Of a DNA stretch of 10,582 nucleotides, positions 1-6,016 are shown one piece after another. Each line of letters starts with the position of its first letter. The stretch's first letter is position 1. The notes below the pieces were generated by a model that saw only the letters and a program-made list of their open reading frames with translations, was not told the DNA's origin and did no database searches. The translations under genes and the position numbers were made by a program. Source of the stretch: an uncultured Clostridia bacterium (lineage in GTDB: Bacteria; Bacillota; Clostridia; Christensenellales; Borkfalkiaceae); the NCBI GenBank assembly GCA_958419945.1, contig CATZIC010000065.1, positions 1 to 10,582 of the forward strand, written 5' to 3'.

Positions 1-256
1 CGCCTTACAATTAGCCATACTCAGAAATTGTTCCGGATACTTAAAAACAGGCGGTTCACTGTATTATTCTACTTGTTCGGTATTTAAAGATGAAAACGAT
101 AATGTAGTTAAGAAATTTTTAGACGAAAACCATGATTTCCAAACTTCGATTATAGATAGCCCGCTACCGAACGTTAGGACGGAATTCGGACTTCAATTTT
201 TACCTCACGTATCGTATGGCGTCGGATTTTATATATGCAAACTGATAAAAAGTTGA
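1..256 (+). CDS. rsmB: RsmB, 16S rRNA (cytosine-967-C5)-methyltransferase, 3' end only
   Basis: Open from the left edge (codons begin at position 2) to TGA at 254-256, giving the last 84 residues of a protein whose start is outside the window. The visible part carries YYSTCS (about codons 21-26), which is motif VI of the RNA m5C methyltransferases; its TC cysteine is the catalytic nucleophile in this family. The acidic stretch after it and an ending that reads HVSYGVGFYICKL also fit the C-terminus of RsmB/Sun proteins. The enzyme uses S-adenosylmethionine to methylate C967 of 16S rRNA. The following rlmN starts inside this gene (22-base overlap), and rsmB-rlmN is the usual Bacillota order. 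Other m5C methyltransferases such as RsmF share motif VI, so the RsmB assignment leans partly on this neighbourhood. Confidence 0.88.
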   Translation, partial: ALQLAILRNCSGYLKTGGSLYYSTCSVFKDENDNVVKKFLDENHDFQTSIIDSPLPNVRTEFGLQFLPHVSYGVGFYICKLIKS

Positions 257-1296
257 TTTTGGCCGATTTCGGCATTGAAAACTTAAAAACTTTAATTGCC
301 GAATTCGGTGAAAAGCCCTTTCGTGCAGGGCAGATTTTTCGTAACGTTCATAACGGAAAAGGAATTTCCGAAATGACCGATATTTCCGCCGTCCTAAAAC
401 AAAAACTACTTGAAAACTACCAGGATACCGCAATAGAAATCATAAAAAAATTAACTTCTAAAGACGGCACCGAAAAATACCTGTTTAAGTTAAGCGACGG
501 AAACGTTATCGAGGGCGTTTTAATGAACTATAAGTACGGCAATACGCTGTGCGTTTCCACGCAGGTTGGTTGCCGAATGGGCTGTGCATTTTGCGCCTCC
601 ACCTTAGGCGGACTTATTAGAAATTTAACGTCCGGAGAAATACTTTCAGAGGTTACTGCGGTAAATCGTATGATAGGCGGTAATATTACGAAAAGGCAAA
701 TTACCAACGTTGTTTTGATGGGAAGCGGAGAGCCTTTGGATAACTACGATAACGTTATCGGATTTTTAAGGCTGTTATCGGATAAGGACGGTATCAATAT
801 TAGCCCCAGAAACGTAAGTTTGTCAACTTGCGGGCTGGTTCCCAAAATGTACGAATTAGCGGACGAGGGACTTGCTGTAAACTTGACACTTTCATTGCAC
901 TCACCATTTGACGAGGAAAGGCGTAAAATAATGCCCATAGCAAACGCGTATACTATTTCCGAAGTGATTAAGGCGCTCGATAATTTTTTTGCCAAAACGG
1001 GAAGGCGTTATTACCTCGAATATTCCTTAATCGCAGGCGTAAACGATACGGATAAATGCTCTTTAGAACTTCACCGATTGCTAAAAGGCAAGCCTTGCCA
1101 TATTAACCTTATAAGACTGAATTCAGTTAAAGAAAAAAGCCTTATAGGCTCTACCGATAAAAAGGCTAATGAATTTATGAAAAAACTTCAGGATTACGGG
1201 CTTTCAGTAACCTTAAGAAGGCGCATGGGCGACGATATCGACGGTGCGTGCGGTCAATTAAGAAGAAGATATATCGAAGGAGATAACCAAAATTAA
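235..1296 (+). CDS. rlmN: RlmN, dual-specificity 23S rRNA A2503 / tRNA A37 C2-methyltransferase (radical SAM)
   Basis: A 353-residue protein of normal length for RlmN. The radical-SAM cluster motif CxxxCxxC is at Cys113, Cys117 and Cys120. The two catalytic cysteines of the family are recognisable: Cys106 (in TLCVSTQVGC, equivalent to E. coli Cys118) and Cys339 (in DGACGQL, the methyl-carrying cysteine equivalent to Cys355). Glu93 matches the conserved glutamate before them. The GSGEPLDNYDN segment at 163-173 is the GGEP-like SAM-binding motif. The enzyme makes 2-methyladenosine at A2503 in the peptidyl-transferase centre and at A37 of some tRNAs. The ATG overlaps the end of rsmB by 22 bases and has only a weak GGA ahead of it (224-226), so translation is probably coupled to rsmB. 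Its stop overlaps the likely rsgA start. A Cfr-type resistance methyltransferase is unlikely given the operon context and RlmN-like sequence throughout. Confidence 0.97.
   Translation: MQTDKKLILADFGIENLKTLIAEFGEKPFRAGQIFRNVHNGKGISEMTDISAVLKQKLLENYQDTAIEIIKKLTSKDGTEKYLFKLSDGNVIEGVLMNYKYGNTLCVSTQVGCRMGCAFCASTLGGLIRNLTSGEILSEVTAVNRMIGGNITKRQITNVVLMGSGEPLDNYDNVIGFLRLLSDKDGINISPRNVSLSTCGLVPKMYELADEGLAVNLTLSLHSPFDEERRKIMPIANAYTISEVIKALDNFFAKTGRRYYLEYSLIAGVNDTDKCSLELHRLLKGKPCHINLIRLNSVKEKSLIGSTDKKANEFMKKLQDYGLSVTLRRRMGDDIDGACGQLRRRYIEGDNQN
1277..1282 (+). promoter_or_regulatory. Shine-Dalgarno that sets the rsgA start
   Basis: AAGGAG lies inside the last codons of rlmN, nine bases before an ATT codon at 1292-1294. 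It is the strongest ribosome-binding site in this part of the operon. No ATG, GTG or TTG follows at usable distance in the rsgA frame, which is the main argument for initiation at ATT. Confidence 0.75.
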
Positions 1297-2140
1297 AGGA
1301 ATCATTATTAAAAGCCGATCAAAAGAATTTACCGTTCTGTCCGATGGAAAGGAATACACCTTAGTAGCAAGGGGCAATCTTAAAATTAAAGACAAAAAAT
1401 TGATTACCGGCGACAAAGTGGTTTTTGAAAACGGTGTGATTACCGAGATAGCAGACAGAACCGTGTGTATAGGCAGACCACGTGTCGCAAACGTCGACGT
1501 TGTAAATATAGTCGTTGCGTCTACCCCCGACCCCGATTACTATCTTGTCGATAAAATGATAGTTCAGTGCGTAAAACTCGGTATTTCGGTATTTATAACG
1601 GTCAATAAGTGCGATAACGACTGCAAAACCTTTGATTACATAACTAAAAATTACGCTAACGCAGTGGACGGCATTTTCCCTGTAAGCGCAAAAACGGGAA
1701 GCGGAATACAAAGCCTTATTTCCGCCCTCGACGGAAAGTTATGCTGTTTATCTGGACAGTCGGCGGTAGGCAAAACCTCTTTATGCAACGCGATTTTCGG
1801 TAAATCGGAAGCGGTTAATTCGGTAAGCGAAAAAACGGACAGGGGCCGTCATACCACCACTTCTAGGGTTATTCATTATAACGACAGACTTTTTATAGTG
1901 GACACACCGGGGTTTTCCGCCTACGAACTTAACGACGTAGACAGTTATTCGCTTATGAATTACTACAAGGACTTTTCAGAGTATAACGGAAAGTGCTATT
2001 ACGTCGGCTGTATGCATGTTGCGGAACCTGATTGCTTGGTAAAAAACGCCGTAGAATGCGGAAAAATTTCCGCAGACAGATACATGCGCTACCTATCTAT
2101 TTATAAGGAAGTAAAGGAATATGAAAAACGAAAATATTAA
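1292..2140 (+). CDS. rsgA: RsgA (YloQ/CpgA), circularly permuted GTPase for 30S ribosome maturation
   Basis: Read from ATT at 1292 the protein has 282 residues, close to the family norm. Its first residues (M)KGIIIKSRSKEF and later LVARG match the usual RsgA N-terminal OB fold. GTPase motifs come in permuted order: NKCD (G4, 105-108), SAKTG (G5, 132-136), GQSAVGKTS (G1, 155-163), TDRGRHTTT (G2, 182-190) and DTPGF (G3, 204-208). A C-x4-C-x-H-x5-C zinc site follows (Cys235, Cys240, His242, Cys248). The product tests the decoding centre of the small subunit and leaves after GTP hydrolysis. The first conventional start codon in frame is TTG at 1400, which would remove 36 residues of the OB fold and has no good ribosome-binding site. 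The start shares base 1294 with the rlmN stop codon, suggesting reinitiation. In Bacillus the kinase PrkC is encoded just upstream and phosphorylates this protein; here it is not. Confidence 0.95.
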   Translation: MKGIIIKSRSKEFTVLSDGKEYTLVARGNLKIKDKKLITGDKVVFENGVITEIADRTVCIGRPRVANVDVVNIVVASTPDPDYYLVDKMIVQCVKLGISVFITVNKCDNDCKTFDYITKNYANAVDGIFPVSAKTGSGIQSLISALDGKLCCLSGQSAVGKTSLCNAIFGKSEAVNSVSEKTDRGRHTTTSRVIHYNDRLFIVDTPGFSAYELNDVDSYSLMNYYKDFSEYNGKCYYVGCMHVAEPDCLVKNAVECGKISADRYMRYLSIYKEVKEYEKRKY

Positions 2141-2783
2141 AATCGCACCGTCTATTCTTTCCGCTGATTTTTCCAAGATGGGGGAAGAAGTTGAAGGTTT
2201 GGAAGCCTTTGGGGCGGATATGATACATTGCGACGTAATGGACGGCGTTTTCGTTCCCAATATAACTTTCGGTATTAAGATGGTTGCGGATATAAAAAAG
2301 CATACAACCCTTCCGCTTGACTGCCATTTAATGATAGTAAACCCCGAAAAATACGTTGAAAAGTTTGCTTTGGCGGGCGCCGATTACATTACCGTGCATT
2401 ACGAGGCTTGTAAGGGTAAGACTTTAGATGTGCTAAACCTTATAAAAAAACAAAACGTTAAATGTGGCGTAGTAATAAACCCCGATACTAACCCCGAACT
2501 TATCAAAGATTTGGTACCCGTATGCGATATGGTGCTTATTATGAGCGTTTTTCCAGGTTTTGGCGGACAGTCGTTTATTGAAAATACGCTAGACAGCGTA
2601 AGATACGTTAGAAAAATTGTCGACGAAAATAACCTTGACACTTTGATCGAAATCGACGGCGGAATAAACACCGAAACCGTAAAACTTGCAAAAGAGGCCG
2701 GCGCAAACGTTATCGTGGCGGGAAACACCGTCTTTTCAGCCGCTGACAGAAAACAGATTATTTTAAGGCTTAGGACTTTATAG
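2121..2783 (+). CDS. rpe: Ribulose-phosphate 3-epimerase
   Basis: A 220-residue TIM-barrel protein that interconverts D-ribulose 5-phosphate and D-xylulose 5-phosphate in the pentose phosphate pathway. It opens with IAPSILSADF (8-17), the family signature. The metal and acid/base residues are in place: His36 and Asp38 (IHCDVMDG), His69 (CHLM) and Asp179 (EIDGGI). The phosphate-binding loop is PGFGGQ at 145-150, and the C-terminal GN motif is at 201-202. Residue 144, before that loop, is Phe (SVFPGFGGQ) where Asn or Glu is more usual; this is a minor variation. The ATG lies 20 bases inside the end of rsgA. Two AAGGA motifs precede it, at 2105-2109 (11-base spacer, workable) and 2114-2118 (too close). 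thiN follows with a one-base overlap. Confidence in function is high; the related epimerases AlsE and SgcE are less likely in this operon. Confidence 0.97.
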   Translation: MKNENIKIAPSILSADFSKMGEEVEGLEAFGADMIHCDVMDGVFVPNITFGIKMVADIKKHTTLPLDCHLMIVNPEKYVEKFALAGADYITVHYEACKGKTLDVLNLIKKQNVKCGVVINPDTNPELIKDLVPVCDMVLIMSVFPGFGGQSFIENTLDSVRYVRKIVDENNLDTLIEIDGGINTETVKLAKEAGANVIVAGNTVFSAADRKQIILRLRTL

Positions 2784-3385
2784 TGAAAGTTATAATTTGT
2801 CTTAACGGCGAGAAATTAAATAATTTCGATTTTGATAAAAATGATTATATAATTGCCTGCGACGGCGGATATAATTATTTAATGGAAAGAAACGTCACTC
2901 CCGATATTGTTTTAGGTGATTTCGATTCCTTGGGTTATATTCCCGAAAACGCGATTAGCTATCCGTGCGATAAAGATTATACCGATGGAGAACTTGGTCT
3001 TATAAAGGCGATTGAATTAGGCGCCAGAACGGTAGAATTCATTTGCGCGGGCGGTAATAGAGAGGATCAATTTTTCGCAAACGTCGGTCTTTTGGAAAAA
3101 GCTGTGAGAAATGGTGTTTCGGCGAAATGCGTTACTAATGCAAGCGAGATATATTTTATAGACAAAAGTATTACGATAAATACAAAAAAAGAAACCGTGG
3201 TTTCCGTTTATCCGCTTGAAACCTCGGTTATAAAAAGTTCATATGGGCTTAAATACAAATATGATAATACGCTAATAAACCGCGGTGATACGTTAGGAAT
3301 TTCCAACGTAGCGGTAGACGATACTATCGGAATTACCGTGTCAAAAGGTGCGGTTTTGGTTTTTGTAAACAGAAATTTAACATAA
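2783..3385 (+). CDS. thiN: Thiamine pyrophosphokinase (ThiN/TPK family)
   Basis: A 200-residue protein of typical length that transfers pyrophosphate from ATP to thiamine, giving thiamine diphosphate. Recognisable motifs are DGG at 27-29, GDFDS at 45-49 and DKDYTDGELGL at 63-73 (the KDxTDxELAL signature with catalytic acidic residues). Next come GGNREDQFFAN at 90-100 (the GGRxDHxLAN position) and GISN at 172-175 in the C-terminal thiamine-binding domain. The usual DH pair is DQ here (Asp95, Gln96). The start is GTG at 2783-2785, sharing its first G with the TAG stop of rpe; AGGA at 2772-2775 gives a seven-base spacer. Rpe-thiN adjacency is standard in Bacillota. No TPP riboswitch precedes the gene, as expected for a salvage enzyme embedded in a housekeeping operon. 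It is the last gene of the operon and is followed by a hairpin. Confidence 0.94.
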   Translation: MKVIICLNGEKLNNFDFDKNDYIIACDGGYNYLMERNVTPDIVLGDFDSLGYIPENAISYPCDKDYTDGELGLIKAIELGARTVEFICAGGNREDQFFANVGLLEKAVRNGVSAKCVTNASEIYFIDKSITINTKKETVVSVYPLETSVIKSSYGLKYKYDNTLINRGDTLGISNVAVDDTIGITVSKGAVLVFVNRNLT

Positions 3386-3386
3386 G

Positions 3387-3427
3387 AAAAAAGCAACTTC
3401 CCGTAATGTAGAGGAAGATGCTTTTTT
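3387..3427. terminator. Hairpin terminator after thiN, possibly bidirectional
   Basis: Arms 3387-3401 (AAAAAAGCAACTTCC) and 3413-3427 (GGAAGATGCTTTTTT) pair over 15 positions with one mismatch around an 11-base loop. The 3' arm ends in six T on the + strand, and the A-run at the 5' arm gives a T-run on the minus strand. It begins two bases after the thiN stop and so mainly ends the rsmB-thiN operon. It also lies downstream of rpmB, as a second stop behind that gene's own terminator. Confidence 0.85.
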
Positions 3428-3448
3428 CCTTAACTAAATAGCTGCGGC

Positions 3449-3480
3449 AAAAATAAAAGGCCACATAAAGGGATGTGACC
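3449..3480 (-). terminator. Intrinsic terminator of rpmB
   Basis: On the minus strand, GGTCACAT (3480-3473), a six-base loop and ATGTGGCC (3466-3459) form an eight-pair stem. One pair is a G-U wobble that would be a C-A mismatch on the other strand, so the minus strand is the working orientation. TTTTATTTTT follows (3458-3449). It starts 10 bases past the rpmB stop codon. Confidence 0.85.
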
Positions 3481-3489
3481 GTAAACCGC

Positions 3490-3681
3490 TTAAGCTCTTT
3501 CAACGCCTTTGCCGCTTTTAAGGCAACGGGTACAAACGTATTCAGAGGATACAACGCCATTTTTAACGATTTTAACCTTCTGAACGTTTGCATTGTAGGA
3601 GCGTGGTGTTTTGCGGTTACTGTGACTAACTAAGTTACCACTAAGTTTACCTTTACCGCATACGCTGCAAACTCTTGACAT
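3490..3681 (-). CDS. rpmB: 50S ribosomal protein L28 (bL28), zinc-binding form
   Basis: A 63-residue basic protein, normal for L28. The centre reads GNLVSHSNRKTPRSYNANVQ (15-34), the family signature. Two CxxC pairs, Cys5/Cys8 and Cys50/Cys53, make this the C+ form that binds one zinc ion; zinc-limited bacteria often replace such copies by cysteine-free paralogues. L28 sits near the exit-site side of the large subunit. The ATG at 3681-3679 is preceded by GGAGGT. The gene is transcribed alone, opposite to its neighbours, with its own promoter and terminator. This divergent arrangement beside an asp23/yloU gene is conserved in Bacillota. In B. subtilis the small sporulation gene spoVM lies between thiN and rpmB; here that gap is 104 bases filled by two terminators and contains no spoVM-like reading frame. 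Confidence 0.97.
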   Translation of the reverse strand: MSRVCSVCGKGKLSGNLVSHSNRKTPRSYNANVQKVKIVKNGVVSSEYVCTRCLKSGKGVERA

Positions 3682-3687
3682 ATTAAC

Positions 3688-3693
3688 ACCTCC
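3688..3693 (-). promoter_or_regulatory. rpmB ribosome-binding site
   Basis: GGAGGT on the minus strand, six bases before the rpmB ATG. It is the strongest Shine-Dalgarno in the window, fitting a highly expressed ribosomal protein. Confidence 0.85.
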
Positions 3694-3720
3694 AACACGT
3701 TTTTAGAATTCAGCTTAATA

Positions 3721-3749
3721 AATATAACATTATTGAAAACAAAAATCAA
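3721..3749 (-). promoter_or_regulatory. Predicted sigma-A promoter of rpmB
   Basis: On the minus strand, TTGATT (3749-3744, -35) and TATATT (3726-3721, -10) are separated by exactly 17 bases. The expected transcript start near 3714 leaves a 5' leader of about 33 bases, including the GGAGGT site. Confidence 0.7.
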
Positions 3750-3790
3750 CTTATTTAACTTACTTTTTTAAGATATTTATATTTTTTTTG

Positions 3791-3810
3791 CCGATTATCC
3801 TTATAATTGG
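3791..3810. repeat. Short inverted repeat in the rpmB-asp23 divergent region
   Basis: CCGATTAT (3791-3798) and ATAATTGG (3803-3810) are inverted around CCTT, with one mismatched position that becomes a G-U pair in + strand RNA. It lies between the two divergent promoters and covers a TATAAT (3802-3807) that lacks a matching -35 box. It could be an operator, but AT-rich sequence makes such repeats common by chance. The rest of the 224-base gap holds the two promoters and no gene. Confidence 0.3.
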
Positions 3811-3850
3811 TCGGTTTTGGGGCAAATAAACAAAAAGCAATTAAAATTTG

Positions 3851-3879
3851 TTGCAAATAAAACGGTTTTGTTGTAAAAT
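3851..3879 (+). promoter_or_regulatory. Predicted sigma-A promoter of the asp23-fakA unit
   Basis: TTGCAA (3851-3856) and TAAAAT (3874-3879) with a 17-base spacer. The transcript would start near 3886, giving a leader of about 20 bases with AAGGAG at 3892-3897, eight bases before the asp23 ATG. Confidence 0.7.
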
Positions 3880-3905
3880 GTATCTATATTTAAGGAGTTT
3901 TATCT

Positions 3906-4256
3906 ATGTCTGTAAGTACTACCAACATATACGGTCAAATTTTAATATCTGACGAGGCTATAGCTAAAGTTGCTTACCATGCAGCTTTAGATTGCTACGG
4001 CATAGTTGAACTCGTAACGAAAGGCGTTAAAGATTCTGTTAACGGCTTATTTTCCAAAGGACAGAGGGTAAACGGTACCACCGTAGTTACAAATGGCGAT
4101 AAAATTTGTATCAATATTTGCGTTATTATTAAATTCGGTGTTTCCTTATCGGCCGTTGCTGAAACTTTAAAACTTTCGGTTAAATACAATGTTGAAAAGT
4201 TTACGGGTATGGTAGTTGATTCCGTCAACGTCAATATTGTAGGGGTAAAGTTGTAA
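3906..4256 (+). CDS. yloU: Asp23/Gls24 family envelope stress response protein (YloU-type)
   Basis: A small 116-residue protein of the Asp23 (DUF322) family, similar in length to B. subtilis YloU. Family features are the N-terminal YGQILISDEAIAKVAYHAAL (9-28), then DCYGIVELV (29-37), the central strand region INICVIIKFGVSLSAVAETL (69-88), and the C-terminal DSVNVNIVGVKL (105-116). It has no signal peptide or membrane helix and is probably cytoplasmic, perhaps membrane-associated through a partner, as staphylococcal Asp23 is through AmaP; no amaP is present here. Its exact biochemical role in this YloU subgroup is not settled. It sits directly upstream of fakA, a pairing conserved widely in Bacillota. 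Its own promoter and a good AAGGAG site precede the ATG. Confidence 0.93.
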   Translation: MSVSTTNIYGQILISDEAIAKVAYHAALDCYGIVELVTKGVKDSVNGLFSKGQRVNGTTVVTNGDKICINICVIIKFGVSLSAVAETLKLSVKYNVEKFTGMVVDSVNVNIVGVKL

Positions 4257-4269
4257 TTCCGACTTAAAC

Positions 4270-4316
4270 CGCTCGATAATTGTTATTTTGAGCGTTACTT
4301 TATAGGCCCCTAAATT
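4270..4316 (+). promoter_or_regulatory. Weak stem-loop and possible internal promoter between asp23 and fakA
   Basis: CGCTC (4270-4274) and GAGCG (4290-4294) can pair, extended by a G-U and an A-U pair. No proper T-run follows, so this is at most a weak terminator. Overlapping it, TTGAGC (4288-4293) and TAAATT (4311-4316) with a 17-base spacer could serve as a second promoter for fakA. Both are tentative; simple read-through from the asp23 promoter is equally possible. Confidence 0.3.
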
Positions 4317-4340
4317 ATTTCTATATTTTGAAGGATTCTT

Positions 4341-5972
4341 ATGTTAAAAACAATAAATGGCGCTATGTTTGGCAAAATGGTTGTCAATGCGTCCAAATTA
4401 CTTGATATTAACAGGTCGAAAATCGACGCTTTAAACGTTTTCCCTGTGCCTGACGGAGATACGGGCACTAATATGTGCGCAACACTTGGATCGGCAGTAA
4501 AAGAACTTAAAGCCTGCCATACAAACCGTATGTCGGATATATGCGACACGGTTTCACGTGCGGCATTAAGAGGAGCGAGAGGAAACTCCGGTGTTATAAC
4601 TTCTCAGATCGTTAAAGGACTTTGCAAAAGTTTCCGTGAACTCGAAGAAATCACTGTAAAAGACTTCGCTAAAGCGATGAAGACTGCAACCGACACCGCT
4701 TATGCGGCAGTCAATAAGCCCAAAGAAGGCACGATTTTAACCGTTTGCAGGCTTATGAGTGCGAACGCTTCCTCTCAAAAGACCAAGGACTTTTTGGCTT
4801 TCTTCGATAGTATTATCGAGGCCGGCGAAGTAGCGCTTGCATCTACACCCGACCTTCTTCCCGTTTTGAAAAAAGCAGGAGTTGTAGATTCCGGCGGTAT
4901 GGGGCTTGTAACCATATTTAAGGGCATGCTAACGGCCTTAAAAGGTGAAGAAATCGTTGATGCGGGCGAGGATAGCGTATTAGAGCAAATCGTTAAAAAG
5001 GATGAACATATTCAGCCGGATTTAACAAATTTAAGTAGCATTCAATACGCTTACTGCACGGAATTTTTCATTATAAATCTTAAAAAGAAGACCACTTTGG
5101 CGGATATCGACAGACTTAGCGAAACACTGAACAATATAGGCGACAGTGTAATTTGCGTTGGGGACTTAGAACTCGTCAAAGTTCACGTTCATACAAATTC
5201 GCCGGGTGTTGCACTTACAAAAGCTTTGCAACTCGGGGAACTCGATAAAGTCAAGATCGAGAACATGCTCGAGCAAAACCGTGCGCTTCAGCGTCAGTAC
5301 GAGGCTGAAAGAAAGCCTATTGGATTGATTTCGGTTGCCCAAGGCGAAGGCTTAGCAGCAATGTTCAAAGAACTTAACTGCGACAGAGTTATCGAGGGCG
5401 GACAGACCATGAATCCGAGCGCAAGCGATATTGCGGACGCAATATTACAGGTTAATGCAGGAACGATTTTTGTTTTCCCGAACAATAAAAACATAATTCT
5501 TGCGGCAGAACAGAGTAAATCTTTGGTCGAAGGAAGAAAAATCATAGTTGTTCCTACCAAAAACATTCCGCAAGGTCTTGCAGCTGCAATGGCGTACGAT
5601 CCCGAAGCATCGGCGGATGAAAATCTTATGAATATGCTTCACGCTATAGACAACGTTTCAGACGGTCAGGTAACTTACGCAGTAAGAAACACCAACGTCG
5701 GCGGTTTCAGCCTTAAAAAAGGCGATATTATCGGCCTTAACAGCAAGCGTATTCTCTCTAAAGGCACCACCATCAACGGTGCTACGATGAAACTCATTGA
5801 GAAATTGAAAGATAAGAACCATTCGCTTATCAATATATATTATGGTATAGACGTTAAAGAGCAGGATGCAATGATGCTTAAGCAAGAGGTTGAAGAAGCC
5901 TATCCCGACTGCGACGTGGAATGTTACTACGGCGGTCAATCCGTTTATTACTATATTTTGTCTTTAGAATAA
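4341..5972 (+). CDS. fakA: FakA-type fatty acid kinase, ATP-binding subunit (YloV; DAK2 domain)
   Basis: A 543-residue protein close to the 550 usual for FakA/YloV. The N-terminal DhaL/DAK2 kinase domain (about 8-200) has NVFPVPDGDTGTNM (32-45), whose Asp38 and Asp40 bind magnesium-ATP, and GARGNSGVI (78-86). The middle domain (about 230-320) keeps YCTEF with Cys239, and VHVH with His282 and His284, the residues that I recall as the zinc site in staphylococcal FakA. The C-terminal domain (about 325-543) has GGQTMNPS (353-360), PNNKNI (380-385) and the typical ending GGQSVYYYILSLE. With a FakB partner that carries the acyl chain, it phosphorylates exogenous fatty acids to acyl-phosphates for phospholipid synthesis. 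No fakB (DegV) gene is in the window. AAGGA at 4331-4335 precedes the ATG by five bases. In B. subtilis sdaAB-sdaAA follow; here recG follows directly after a terminator-like hairpin. Confidence 0.94.
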   Translation: MLKTINGAMFGKMVVNASKLLDINRSKIDALNVFPVPDGDTGTNMCATLGSAVKELKACHTNRMSDICDTVSRAALRGARGNSGVITSQIVKGLCKSFRELEEITVKDFAKAMKTATDTAYAAVNKPKEGTILTVCRLMSANASSQKTKDFLAFFDSIIEAGEVALASTPDLLPVLKKAGVVDSGGMGLVTIFKGMLTALKGEEIVDAGEDSVLEQIVKKDEHIQPDLTNLSSIQYAYCTEFFIINLKKKTTLADIDRLSETLNNIGDSVICVGDLELVKVHVHTNSPGVALTKALQLGELDKVKIENMLEQNRALQRQYEAERKPIGLISVAQGEGLAAMFKELNCDRVIEGGQTMNPSASDIADAILQVNAGTIFVFPNNKNIILAAEQSKSLVEGRKIIVVPTKNIPQGLAAAMAYDPEASADENLMNMLHAIDNVSDGQVTYAVRNTNVGGFSLKKGDIIGLNSKRILSKGTTINGATMKLIEKLKDKNHSLINIYYGIDVKEQDAMMLKQEVEEAYPDCDVECYYGGQSVYYYILSLE

Positions 5973-5979
5973 AAATTTC

Positions 5980-6013
5980 GGGAAAAACTTAATCGGTTTT
6001 TCCCTTTTTTCTT
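5980..6013 (+). terminator. Terminator or attenuator between fakA and recG
   Basis: GGGAAAAAC (5980-5988) and GTTTTTCCC (5996-6004) form a perfect nine-pair stem with a seven-base loop, followed by TTTTTTCTT (6005-6013). It starts seven bases after the fakA stop. Only 12 bases separate the stem from the recG ATG, so the U-tract occupies the place where the recG ribosome-binding site should be. Confidence 0.85.
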
Positions 6014-6016
6014 ATT

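Noticed and set aside
747..760. Perfect 14-base palindrome CGATAACGTTATCG
   Set aside because: It falls within rlmN coding sequence as ordinary codons (Asp-Asn-Val-Ile), and similar AACGTT codon pairs recur through the window, so codon use explains it.
1400..2140. rsgA starting at TTG 1400
   Set aside because: It would lose 36 residues of a conserved N-terminal OB fold and has no suitable ribosome-binding site; the upstream in-frame sequence is clearly RsgA.
2399..2728. Minus-strand open frame of 109 codons opposite rpe
   Set aside because: It lies wholly inside a conserved gene, has a low-complexity Ser/Thr/Phe-rich product typical of antisense frames and shows no ribosome-binding site.
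3386..3489. Possible spoVM gene between thiN and rpmB
   Set aside because: The gap contains only two terminator hairpins and no short amphipathic reading frame with a ribosome-binding site.
3333..3593. Minus-strand 86-codon frame across the thiN end and rpmB
   Set aside because: It runs through two terminators and overlaps the true rpmB frame on the same strand.
3682..3905. Riboswitch or small RNA in the largest intergenic region
   Set aside because: Only two promoters, ribosome-binding sites and one weak inverted repeat are visible; no structured leader or terminator-antiterminator pair was found.
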